A DNA stretch of 64,000 nucleotides from Methylomonas subterranea (GTDB lineage Bacteria; Pseudomonadota; Gammaproteobacteria; Methylococcales; Methylomonadaceae). Under the pieces are notes generated by a model. That model worked only from the letters and a program-made list of their open reading frames with translations. It did no database searches and was not told the DNA's origin. This document shows, one piece after another, positions 40,429 to 47,998 of the stretch (positions are counted from its first letter, which is position 1; each line of letters begins with the position of its first letter). The stretch spans positions 62,001-126,000 of the forward strand of contig NZ_JANIBJ010000003.1 of the NCBI RefSeq assembly GCF_024505185.1, written 5' to 3'. The translations under genes and the position numbers were made by a program.

Positions 40429-42405
40429 ATGGAAATTCGCTATCGATTACAACACGCCGATTTGGAACAATTCGGCAAGCACCTACAGGCGCGCGGACGC
40501 TCCTCATCGACAGGGATGCCGCAACGGATAGGCGTATGGGCGTTGCTGGGATTCGCGGTCGCCGCCATCCTGCAAGACCAGGATCAGGCCGACGAACATT
40601 GGTATAAATTCTGGCCCTGGATATTGACGGCCGGCATTTTTCTCGCCAGTTCGATCTGGTTTCTCATCTGGCGCGGCAGCCGGCATGGGACGGCGTGGCT
40701 GAAGCGTTTCGAGGGAACATACACCTTGGCGGCCAGCTCGGCCGGAATTTCCCATGCGACACCGGATGGCCGCGTGGGCTTCCACGCCTGGCCGGAAATC
40801 ATCGCATTCGAAACCACCGATGCTTACCTGTATCTCTACCTACGCCGGGACGTGGCTTTTTCCATCCCGAGATCCGGCTCGGAGGACGCGATCGCCCGCT
40901 TCGCCGCCACGGTTAATGAATTGTGGGCCTTGCATCCCGAGAATGCCGGCAAGCCCCTGCCCGCTACTCCCCAAGCGCAAAGCCCGCTGGCGGCAATTTT
41001 CGCCAACTTGCGGGCGGCGGCGCGCATTGTGTTTTTTCTGCCTTACGACAGCCGGGCTTTTGTAGTTTCCCTCGGCAGCCTGTTTCAACTGGTGTTGTTG
41101 GATCTGCTCGCTATCGGCTTGGTGGACTATATCGATGCGCTACCCGCGGCGGAATTCAATCGTTACGGACTGAGTCGATATTTTGCCACCACTTTACTGA
41201 CCCTAACCGGCGTCGCCGTTATCAGCCAAATGATCTTGCAGCGGGCCAGCCTGTTGCGGCTGTTGGTGATGGTTTGCTCCGTGCAGTTCATCATCCATGT
41301 GCTTTACTTTTCCGCCTGGTTGAGCGTGGAACGGTTTTGGCCGGATGCCGGCGGGATGATGTGGGCCATGTTCCTGGCGGCGGTGGCGTGGCTAATGACT
41401 GCGCTGTTCGGAATTCTGCGCCGAATGTACAGGCAACCGGCGCCTTCGGCGTTGTTTCTGCTGAGCATTTACGCGCTTTTTAGCTTTGCACTGTCCGGCC
41501 TGCTGCCCTATCAACGCCTGTATTACCAAGCCGAGACGGCCGACGAAGCCGCCGCATCCCAGACCGCCGATAACATGGATGTGGAAGAAGTGTATTATCG
41601 CCAGCCCGCCTTGGTCGGCAATGCGCTGGCCGAATTGGCGCCGCGCAGCCCGGCACGGACCGATCTGTATTTTGTCGGCTTTGCCGGGCAGGCCGAGGAA
41701 CAGGTGTTTACCAACGAGGTCAGTTTCGCCAGGGATTTGCTGGATCGCCGCTTTCAAACCGCCGGCCGCTCGCTGCTGCTATTGAATAATGCCGCCAGCG
41801 TGGCCGACACGCCGCTGGCCAATCGCCACAATCTGGAAGCCGTGCTGCAAGGCATGGCCGAGCGCATGGATAGGCAGCGCGATGTGCTGTTTCTGTTTCT
41901 CAGCTCGCATGGCGCGCAGGATCAAAGCTTGTCGGTCTCGTTCTGGCCCCTGGGACTGACCGATCTGAAGGCCGAACAAGTCAAGGCCATGCTGGACAAG
42001 GCCGGCATCCGCAACCGGATTATCGTGGTCTCGGCCTGTTACTCGGGCGGTTTCCTGGATGTGCTGCGAGACGACGACACGCTGATCCTAACCGCCTCCA
42101 GCCGCGACCATGTATCCTACGGTTGCGGCGATTTTACCGAATACACTTATTTCGGCGAATCCTATTTCGTCAAGGCATTGGCCAACGGCGATTCCTTTAT
42201 CGCCGCCTTCGAGCAGGCCCGCCGCATGATAGAGGAACGCGAGCAAAGCGAGGGTAAGGAAGCCTCCGGGCCGCAAATCCACGTGGGACGGAATATTGTG
42301 AAAATATTGCAAAATCTGCAAGCAAGCGCCCGACCGGCCGGCGATAATGGCGGCGGACAAGGCCCGGGGCTGAATTCGTCCGCGGATAATCCGCCGATGC
42401 TTTGA
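40429..42405 (+). CDS. Membrane protein with C-terminal C13 (legumain/caspase-fold) peptidase domain
   Basis: The 658-residue protein has an N-terminal cytosolic part with a YcxB-like PH fold (about 96-165, GFHAWPEIIAF then VAFSIPRSG), two helices at about 33-82, four to five helices at 205-360, and a C-terminal peptidase domain. The catalytic pair is visible: His494 in LSSHGAQDQ and Cys537 in VVSACYSGGF, followed by the family motif ASSRDHVSYGCGDF and FGESYFVKAL. C13 proteases cleave after Asn/Asp or act as transpeptidases in eukaryotes; bacterial roles are largely unknown. Only the in-frame ATG at 40429 fits, without a clear Shine-Dalgarno. It starts a group of membrane proteins. Confidence 0.82.
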   Translation: MEIRYRLQHADLEQFGKHLQARGRSSSTGMPQRIGVWALLGFAVAAILQDQDQADEHWYKFWPWILTAGIFLASSIWFLIWRGSRHGTAWLKRFEGTYTLAASSAGISHATPDGRVGFHAWPEIIAFETTDAYLYLYLRRDVAFSIPRSGSEDAIARFAATVNELWALHPENAGKPLPATPQAQSPLAAIFANLRAAARIVFFLPYDSRAFVVSLGSLFQLVLLDLLAIGLVDYIDALPAAEFNRYGLSRYFATTLLTLTGVAVISQMILQRASLLRLLVMVCSVQFIIHVLYFSAWLSVERFWPDAGGMMWAMFLAAVAWLMTALFGILRRMYRQPAPSALFLLSIYALFSFALSGLLPYQRLYYQAETADEAAASQTADNMDVEEVYYRQPALVGNALAELAPRSPARTDLYFVGFAGQAEEQVFTNEVSFARDLLDRRFQTAGRSLLLLNNAASVADTPLANRHNLEAVLQGMAERMDRQRDVLFLFLSSHGAQDQSLSVSFWPLGLTDLKAEQVKAMLDKAGIRNRIIVVSACYSGGFLDVLRDDDTLILTASSRDHVSYGCGDFTEYTYFGESYFVKALANGDSFIAAFEQARRMIEEREQSEGKEASGPQIHVGRNIVKILQNLQASARPAGDNGGGQGPGLNSSADNPPML

Positions 42406-42501
42406 GCGACGGCGGCTTGCCGGCCCGGGAAAGCCGCGGGGCATTCGCCGGACCCATTTCGCGGGATTCTTACAACCTTGCAAAAACAGAACGACGATTG
42501 C

Positions 42502-42855
42502 ATGAAAAGTCTATCTATCAATGGAAAAAAGCTGCAGGAAGTCAGGATGCTGATGAAGCCTTTTTATCCAGGTTCGATAAGTTATTTGTCATATCCGAAA
42601 AATCAAATCCATTTTGAATTTCGGGAAGATGAATTAATTTTACGGATACCGCCCATGCTGGCCTTGGAGCTCTATCGAAGCGGCACCATTCCGCAAGAAC
42701 AGGACAAGGCTGTCGCCGTCGGCTTGAGCGGAAAAAATCAAGGTTATTATTGTGTCGTCGATGTCAGATTTCCCAATTCGTTTGCCGGGCAATTGATCGA
42801 ATTTACGCTAAAAAAATTCATGCCGCAAAACAATTCGCGGCCCGGTAGCGTGTAG
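42502..42855 (+). CDS. Small protein of unknown function
   Basis: A 117-residue soluble protein beginning MKSLSINGKKLQEVRMLMK, with no signal peptide or helix. It contains FEFREDELILRIPPMLALEL and DKAVAVGLSGKNQGYYCVV, a beta-rich look. I recognise no family. The ATG at 42502 was preferred to a TTG at 42478, though neither has a good ribosome site. Codon use is more AT-rich than the neighbours, which hints at separate origin. It lies between the C13 protease and the DUF3592 genes. Confidence 0.6.
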   Translation: MKSLSINGKKLQEVRMLMKPFYPGSISYLSYPKNQIHFEFREDELILRIPPMLALELYRSGTIPQEQDKAVAVGLSGKNQGYYCVVDVRFPNSFAGQLIEFTLKKFMPQNNSRPGSV

Positions 42856-42912
42856 CTGCGGCCGGGACGAAAAAAAGTCCGACCACTTGGTTTCCAGCAT
42901 CCGGGAGACGCG

Positions 42913-43905
42913 ATGGAAGTCGTTTATATCACCGGCGCGCTGATGATAGGCCTGATCGTCTTCGCTACCGCTTACAAGTTCTATCAGGTTCACAGAGCCG
43001 CCCATTGGCCGCAAACCAGCGGCAAGGTAATCAGTGCCAAGGCGGTGTCGCGGCGGGTGCGAACCGCGCAGACTCGCTTCGGCGCGGAACAGGGCGGCGA
43101 CGAGCAGCTTCGCAACTTTGCCGACATCCGTTACGAATACCGGGTGAACGGCAAGCGTTACAGCGGCACGCGCGTCGGCATCGGCGAGGATCTCGGCGAT
43201 CATGACGTGGCCGGCACGCTGGAACGCTACCCGCTAGGGGCCAGCGTCACCGTGTATTACAACCCGGACAAACCGGCCGAAGCCGTGCTGGAGCGGGACG
43301 CGCCGGAAGGCGTCTGGAGCGCGATAACCATCTTCCTCGTGGTTTCGATCTTTTTGCTGGTGGGCGGCGGCATGGGCTTCGACGAACTGGTCGCCGGACT
43401 GCGGGCCAATCTGAGCGATCCGGCGCGCGCGGTGCCGGTTGCCGCCTGCCTGGGTCTGGCGGCATTTCTGCTGCTGCTGGGCATCGCCCTGCGCCGCCAG
43501 GAGCGAGACGCGCGGGGCTGGCCTGCCACCGAGGGGCGCATCGAAAGCGCGGCCGTGGACAGCTTTATGTCGTTGGAACCCAGCTCCCCACACGCCGCCT
43601 CCGACGGCGGCATGGCCATGCGCTGGCAGCGCCTGTTCCGCCCGGATGTGGTGTATTGCTATAAGGTCGCCAAGGTCGAGTATCGCGGCAGCCGGATAGC
43701 GCTCGGCGGCCGAGTCTATGCGACCTTCGACGCCTTCGCGCGCCGGCGCATCCGTCCTTACCGGCCGGGCGACAAAGTCACCGTTCATTACGACCCGGCC
43801 AATCCGGCGCAAGCGCTGCTGGAAACGCGCGCTTACGGCGGCTGGGTGCCTTGGCTACTGGCAATATTATTCGTGCTTGCGGCCGGCATGATGGCCTTGC
43901 GCTGA
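42913..43905 (+). CDS. DUF3592 membrane protein with two DUF3592 modules
   Basis: The 330-residue protein has helices at about 5-25, 135-160, 180-195 and 310-328, alternating with two small beta domains. Each module shows the DUF3592 pattern: a G-x-V/I stretch, an RYEYRVNGKRYSGTRVGIG block and ending PGDKVTVHYDPANPAQALLE (second) or GASVTVYYNPDKPAEAVLE (first). Function is unknown; these proteins are widespread in bacteria. GGGAG lies upstream of the ATG. It sits in the membrane-protein group that includes the C13 protease. Confidence 0.88.
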   Translation: MEVVYITGALMIGLIVFATAYKFYQVHRAAHWPQTSGKVISAKAVSRRVRTAQTRFGAEQGGDEQLRNFADIRYEYRVNGKRYSGTRVGIGEDLGDHDVAGTLERYPLGASVTVYYNPDKPAEAVLERDAPEGVWSAITIFLVVSIFLLVGGGMGFDELVAGLRANLSDPARAVPVAACLGLAAFLLLLGIALRRQERDARGWPATEGRIESAAVDSFMSLEPSSPHAASDGGMAMRWQRLFRPDVVYCYKVAKVEYRGSRIALGGRVYATFDAFARRRIRPYRPGDKVTVHYDPANPAQALLETRAYGGWVPWLLAILFVLAAGMMALR

Positions 43906-43992
43906 ACCGCCCGATCGCTACACTGTGTATCTGAAGAAAACCCGCTGAGTGTTTTGTATCGGGGAGTTTTACTTGGCGTGCCGGCGTGAAAC

Positions 43993-44023
43993 TATCCCTT
44001 TTCCCAGCGGGAGAAGGCTAGGA
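43993..44023. repeat. CCTTTTCCC/GGGAGAAGG palindrome, relative of the kdpA insert
   Basis: CCTTTTCCC (43997-44005) pairs with GGGAGAAGG (44009-44017), one mismatch, around AGC, and is followed by GCTAGGATGA. The arrangement matches the common CCCTCTCCC-type intergenic palindrome, in the other orientation from the copy in kdpA (32037-32070). Confidence 0.6.
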
Positions 44024-44061
44024 TGAAAGGAATAAAACAATGGAAACTATTCAGCGATTGT

Positions 44062-44131
44062 AAAGTAGGGTGGATAAGCAAAGCGCACCCACCCTAATTG
44101 CCGGATGCGCTTCACTTATCCGGCCTACTTT
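44062..44131. repeat. 70-bp imperfect hairpin repeat
   Basis: AAAGTAGG, GGATAAG and AGCGCA on the left (44062-44087) are mirrored by TGCGCT, CTTATCC and CCTACTTT on the right (44106-44131), 21 of 26 bases pairing. The loop holds CCCACCCTAATTGCCGGA. It belongs to a type of dispersed palindrome (GTAGGGTGGATAAG...) common in methanotroph genomes. No T-tract follows in the right place for a clean terminator. Confidence 0.7.
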
Positions 44132-44200
44132 TGTTTTACGCTAATTGGACTGAATAATTACAAACAATGTTTTTTGCCTTTTTGCCAAATCTCAGCATCA

Positions 44201-44223
44201 TCGCGACTGCGCGTCGCTCCCAC
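44201..44223. repeat. Short REP-like palindrome
   Basis: GCGAC TGCGC GTCGC (44203-44217) forms a five-base stem followed by TCCCAC. On the minus strand this reads GTGGGAGCGACGCGCAGTCG, the GTGGGAGCGACGC form of classical REP sequences. Such sequences are usually spread by a RAYT transposase. Confidence 0.5.
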
Positions 44224-44382
44224 GAGACTGTCTTTCAGTTGGCGGGGCGATACACCAGTTTCATGATCGTTACTTGCCCTTTACGGTGGTTTAGATGAAT
44301 GAAGCACACATAAGCAAGGCTTGGAATACCATGCCTACCGCGCTTTCGGCGCTTGCAAACCTGACTGATTGGTCTCGGCATC

Positions 44383-45135
44383 ATGCAGCCCTTGCCCTTT
44401 GAAATCGGCGACGATAGGCATAGCCGCATCGCCGCGGACTGGGAGGGCATCGCGGTATTGGTTGTAGCGATAGCGCTGCCAGTCGGCTTGCTTTGGTGGA
44501 ACGGCTACGAATTCCAGCAGATTTTGGCGCTTCTGGCGGAAGAATCCTATCTCAACCCGTTCAGCCTGATGCTGGGCTTGGCGCTGCTGGCAATACTCTG
44601 GCGGCTGACGCGCGCCTTCTTCACCGCTTTCAGCCTGCGGCGCGGCGGCGGCGCCACGCTCGAGGTGAAAACCGGCAGCCGCCTGCGCCAGGGCGGCCGT
44701 CTGGTGGGCGCAATACGCCTTGGCCCCATGGCACTGGCGCGTCTGGACGGACACATCCCAAGAGTCGAACTGGTTTGCGAGGATGTCTACGCCATCGAAC
44801 ATACGGGGGAAATGCAGCGCGAGCCCAGGCTGATCGCTATCGAATCCGCCCGGGTTGGCAGTAGCGATCCGGCAAGAATCGACTCGGGGGCTTTCGAGTT
44901 CACGCTTGCCCTGCCCAGCGGACTCAAACCGTTGGCGACGTTTATCGAACGCACCGACGGACCGCATCTTGGCGGCGCGACCTTCGTCACGCTTCCGTTC
45001 ATGAAACCCCGGTTGATCGGCGGCGAAAACCGCAAACCCCGCTCGCGCCGCTGGCGCGTGCGGGTGCTGGGTGGCGGCACGCTGGCATCGTTCGATTTAT
45101 CTGCATATGTCGAAGGCAACTCCAAACTTCCATGA
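44383..45135 (+). CDS. Membrane protein of unknown function in the DUF3592 group
   Basis: A 250-residue protein with two N-terminal helices (about 22-40 and 58-76) and a C-terminal beta-rich domain (about 88-240). The latter starts GGATLEVKTGSRLRQGGRLVGAIRL and has GAFEFTLALPSG, a look of an arrestin-like or immunoglobulin-like beta-sandwich, but I cannot name a family. A TGA lies shortly upstream in frame, so the ATG at 44383 is the natural start; the ribosome site is weak. Its architecture resembles that of the neighbouring DUF3592 and BAM-like proteins. Confidence 0.65.
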   Translation: MQPLPFEIGDDRHSRIAADWEGIAVLVVAIALPVGLLWWNGYEFQQILALLAEESYLNPFSLMLGLALLAILWRLTRAFFTAFSLRRGGGATLEVKTGSRLRQGGRLVGAIRLGPMALARLDGHIPRVELVCEDVYAIEHTGEMQREPRLIAIESARVGSSDPARIDSGAFEFTLALPSGLKPLATFIERTDGPHLGGATFVTLPFMKPRLIGGENRKPRSRRWRVRVLGGGTLASFDLSAYVEGNSKLP

Positions 45136-45270
45136 GCCCTCGTCCCGTACGGTTGGGTCAAATTAAAAACGCCGCGCGGCTCGGCCGCGCCCGTTGTGCT
45201 GTAAAACTCCGGAATGCGCACAAAATTATGTCTACAAGTAGGACGCATTTTGGCATCTCGGTGACTCGCT

Positions 45271-45332
45271 TGACAGGACGCCGTGAATACATCCATGTAG
45301 GCTTGACGGCGGCTATCCCCGCCGCCGACGCC
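45271..45332. repeat. Possible dispersed repeat upstream of the BAM-like gene
   Basis: The stretch includes GACAGGACGCCGTGAATACA and a GGCGG/CCGCC hairpin (45308-45325). The ACAGGACGCCGTGAATAC...TAGGCTTGACGGCGG pattern is one I associate with dispersed repeats in several gammaproteobacteria. Only one copy is in this window, so repetition is not shown here. It lies about 85 bases before the next start. Confidence 0.35.
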
Positions 45333-45415
45333 TATCAACCGAGCCACCGAGCCTCCTTTTCAATTTGTCAAAGTTATTTCACGCTCGTCCCTAAACCATT
45401 CGGAGTAAAGCAAAG

Positions 45416-46375
45416 ATGAAGGGTTGCCTGATGTTGCTGGCGGTGTTTTTTGCGGCGTTTGGCTTGGAAAGTCTGGCCGTCGAAGCGCTGAATCTGCCCC
45501 ATGCCTGGATTCCGGCGCTGATGCTGGCGACGGGCTTGACCCTGCTGATCGGCAGCTTTCAGGGCGTGCAGGAAGCTTGGCGAACCCGCGCCGCGCCCGA
45601 GACCAATCCCTTGCTCTGGCGGGACGGGCAGACGGTGCGGATAGGTGGCGTTCTGCGTGCCATGGGTCCGCTGGCGCGGGCGCCGTTCAGCGGGCGAGAG
45701 GTTTTACTGCTCGGCTACAAGGCCACGGCACAACACTGGCGGGAAATGAACAGGCAATCCAGGCCTTCGTTTTGGGGCATGGCTTTGGCGCCGTGCAGTT
45801 TGCAGACCGCATCCGGAAACATCGCCTTGACCGGCCTGCCCCGGTTTGCCGACCTCCCCGAAATGCAGTTTTCCGACGAGGAACAGCTAGAGCGAGCGGC
45901 GAACCACTTGGCAAACACGGCATGGGCCGCCGCGCCGGACATTCTGTCTTTTGACTTCGATACCGCCCATACCTCCCTCTCCGGCGATACGGGCCAGTCG
46001 TCTACGCACCTGATAAATCGTCTGGCCCGACAAGCGCTTGGCATGGACGAGGGACCGGCAAGCGTCGAGCAGTATCGGCAGCGTATGAAGCAGCAAGGAT
46101 GGCTGTTACGCGAGCGGGTGCTGGCGGCCGATACCGAGGTCACCGTGCTGGCCACCTACCGCGCCAATCCCCCACGGCTGGATGTGGCTTACGGCCCCGC
46201 CACGGCCCGGCACGCCATTACGCCCGGCTCGGCGGCGCGGACGGCGGCCAGGGACTTCGGCCAAACGCTGATATTCGTACTGATCCTGGCGCTGCTGACG
46301 GCGGCGGGACACTATCTGGTATTCCATTCCGGCGGAGCGCTGTATCGCGAGCTGTTGCTGATGGCGCCCGGCTGA
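45416..46375 (+). CDS. GIDE/BAM-like membrane protein
   Basis: The 319-residue protein has N-terminal helices (about 4-50), a long middle domain, and a C-terminal helix (about 282-302). The middle contains GREVLLLGYKA near residue 92, and after it QQGWLLRERVLAADTEVTVL, which resembles the E-x-L-x-x-x-x-x-V-x-V pattern of the GIDE (BAM) domain found in mitochondrial E3 ligase MULAN and its bacterial relatives. No RING is present, so ligase activity is not implied. The start has AAAGCAAAG upstream. The match to the family is by pattern only. Confidence 0.55.
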   Translation: MKGCLMLLAVFFAAFGLESLAVEALNLPHAWIPALMLATGLTLLIGSFQGVQEAWRTRAAPETNPLLWRDGQTVRIGGVLRAMGPLARAPFSGREVLLLGYKATAQHWREMNRQSRPSFWGMALAPCSLQTASGNIALTGLPRFADLPEMQFSDEEQLERAANHLANTAWAAAPDILSFDFDTAHTSLSGDTGQSSTHLINRLARQALGMDEGPASVEQYRQRMKQQGWLLRERVLAADTEVTVLATYRANPPRLDVAYGPATARHAITPGSAARTAARDFGQTLIFVLILALLTAAGHYLVFHSGGALYRELLLMAPG

Positions 46376-46423
46376 ACCTGCCTCGCCCGAAGTTTCGCGA
46401 ATCCGGGCCGGCAAAGCTGGCTG

Positions 46424-47986
46424 CTATAAGCGGAGCATCGGCGCCGTCAAGCTTCGGCCGATCAGCACGGCGGTCAACAGAACCAGCGCGGTCAGACTGC
46501 CCATCAAAATCGCTCCCAACCATAGCTCCAGGAACAAGTCGAGTCTGGCGTCTTCCGGGTCGGCGGCGTCGTAATAGACGGTTATGGTGTCGCCCACCTT
46601 GAAGTCGCCGTATGCCTCGGTACCGTCGCTTTCGATTTGCAACGCGCCGCCCGCCGCCGGCCGGTATTCGACCACCAGCGAGGGCAAACCGTCGCGCTTG
46701 ACTTCCACCACCCGGCCTTGCGCGCGTTCGGCGACGCAGATGAACCATAGGCTTTTGTAGCACAAAAGAGCCGTGATCAACACAAAGGGCGCCAGCATCA
46801 AAATTAAGCCGAACAAGGTGCCCCGATGAGAGGGATGAAACAGGCTTTTGCGCGGTTCGCTACTCGAACCCGTCATGCGGATCCATTCCGCCTCGAAATC
46901 ATCCTGGCTCACGTCACGTAGCGGCAAGTCGTCCATCTCCCGACTTTCCCGCTCGGCGCGTCCCCGCAAGCGCGCCAGCAAGGCATGAAAGGCGCGCGGC
47001 GGCGCCATGGTTTCGCTTAGACTGAGAATTTCGCGCCCCTGTTTATCGGTGACCTTGTAAACATTCAGGGTTTGCGGACGGCTTTCCTTGAGCGAATGCG
47101 AGCGGTCGTAACGTTGTTGCGCTTCCCGATTCAGATTGACCAGATCGACGGCGGCGACCGAGGACCACGCCACCCGCTTGATGCCGAAAAAACTGCTGTC
47201 CACCAAACCGGTTCTATCCTGCTGTATGACCCGACTGAAGGTGCCGACGGCGGTAAATAGCGCCAGCAGCAAGATACCCAAGCCGCCGGCCAGTATCAGC
47301 GTGGCCAGCAGCGGATCGGTCGCCATTTGGGCGATGGCGGCCGGTACCGTGGGCAGCGCAATCAATACAAACAACACGCACCAAAAGGTCACGCCCTTGC
47401 GGCTGCCGCCAGATTCGGTGACGGGTTTGGCATCCGTGTCGCTAAACCCTATGCGCTGCGGCGCGGAATGCGTCGCCACCCAGGCGCCATTGAACCAGGT
47501 TCTGTCTTCGCCCCAGCCCGAGCGATAAGCCAACCAGCGCCAAGTCGCGCCCAGCAGCAATACGAACAAAAAATGCCCGCAAACCGGCAACCAAAGTCCG
47601 CTCAAACTGAGAATGTCCAATTGCGCCGGCTGAGCCGGGTTTTGCAACAATTCGACCTCGTCGAATACCGATAACCAGGCGTAGGGATTGGCCGGCAGCA
47701 ACAGGCAGGTATTGCCGGGCTGATGGGCGTAACAATCTTCCGGGCTTGTTTTGGCCGGCAAGGCCTCGGCAAACTCGATGGTCACCTCGATTTCGACTGT
47801 CGTTTCGTCGGCCAGACTGAAAATTTGCGCCGGTTGACGCGACCATACCGTCAGTTTCTCGACATTGAGCAGCGTTCCCGTGACCGCCAGATAGAGATTC
47901 AACAACGCCAGGGCCGCCAGGGCAATCGACAACACTGTTTTGATGCGTTGTATGGGTTTCAGACTGCGACATTCGATCATCATCAC
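46424..47986 (-). CDS. Membrane protein with PH-like and C-terminal DUF3592 domains
   Basis: The 520-residue protein has helices at about 17-38, 128-148, 200-222, 225-250 and two further C-terminal pairs (about 388-410 and 490-515). A cytosolic segment after the fourth helix (GLVDSSFFGIKRVAWSSVAA) looks like a PH-like fold. The C-terminal module (AQGRVVEVKRDGLPSLVVEY, then VGDTITVYYDAADPEDARL) is a DUF3592 domain. GGAG lies eight bases before the first of three ATG codons. It converges on the BAM-like gene, with only 48 bases between stops. Confidence 0.75.
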   Translation of the reverse strand: MMMIECRSLKPIQRIKTVLSIALAALALLNLYLAVTGTLLNVEKLTVWSRQPAQIFSLADETTVEIEVTIEFAEALPAKTSPEDCYAHQPGNTCLLLPANPYAWLSVFDEVELLQNPAQPAQLDILSLSGLWLPVCGHFLFVLLLGATWRWLAYRSGWGEDRTWFNGAWVATHSAPQRIGFSDTDAKPVTESGGSRKGVTFWCVLFVLIALPTVPAAIAQMATDPLLATLILAGGLGILLLALFTAVGTFSRVIQQDRTGLVDSSFFGIKRVAWSSVAAVDLVNLNREAQQRYDRSHSLKESRPQTLNVYKVTDKQGREILSLSETMAPPRAFHALLARLRGRAERESREMDDLPLRDVSQDDFEAEWIRMTGSSSEPRKSLFHPSHRGTLFGLILMLAPFVLITALLCYKSLWFICVAERAQGRVVEVKRDGLPSLVVEYRPAAGGALQIESDGTEAYGDFKVGDTITVYYDAADPEDARLDLFLELWLGAILMGSLTALVLLTAVLIGRSLTAPMLRL

Positions 47987-47998
47987 AATAGCTCCGCA

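Larger units (their letters stand above)
43906..44382. other. 477-base intergenic region crowded with palindromic repeats
   Basis: Three palindromes lie here: a CCCTTTTCCC-type repeat (43993-44023), a long hairpin (44062-44131) and a short REP-like sequence (44201-44223). No recognisable gene is present; a minus-strand frame at 44235-44450 shows no known similarity. This is where repeats have collected between two genes of unknown function. Confidence 0.5.

Noticed and set aside
44235-44450. 71-codon minus-strand frame in the repeat-rich gap
   Set aside because: No recognisable similarity, no good ribosome site, and it overlaps both a REP-like sequence and the start of the next gene.
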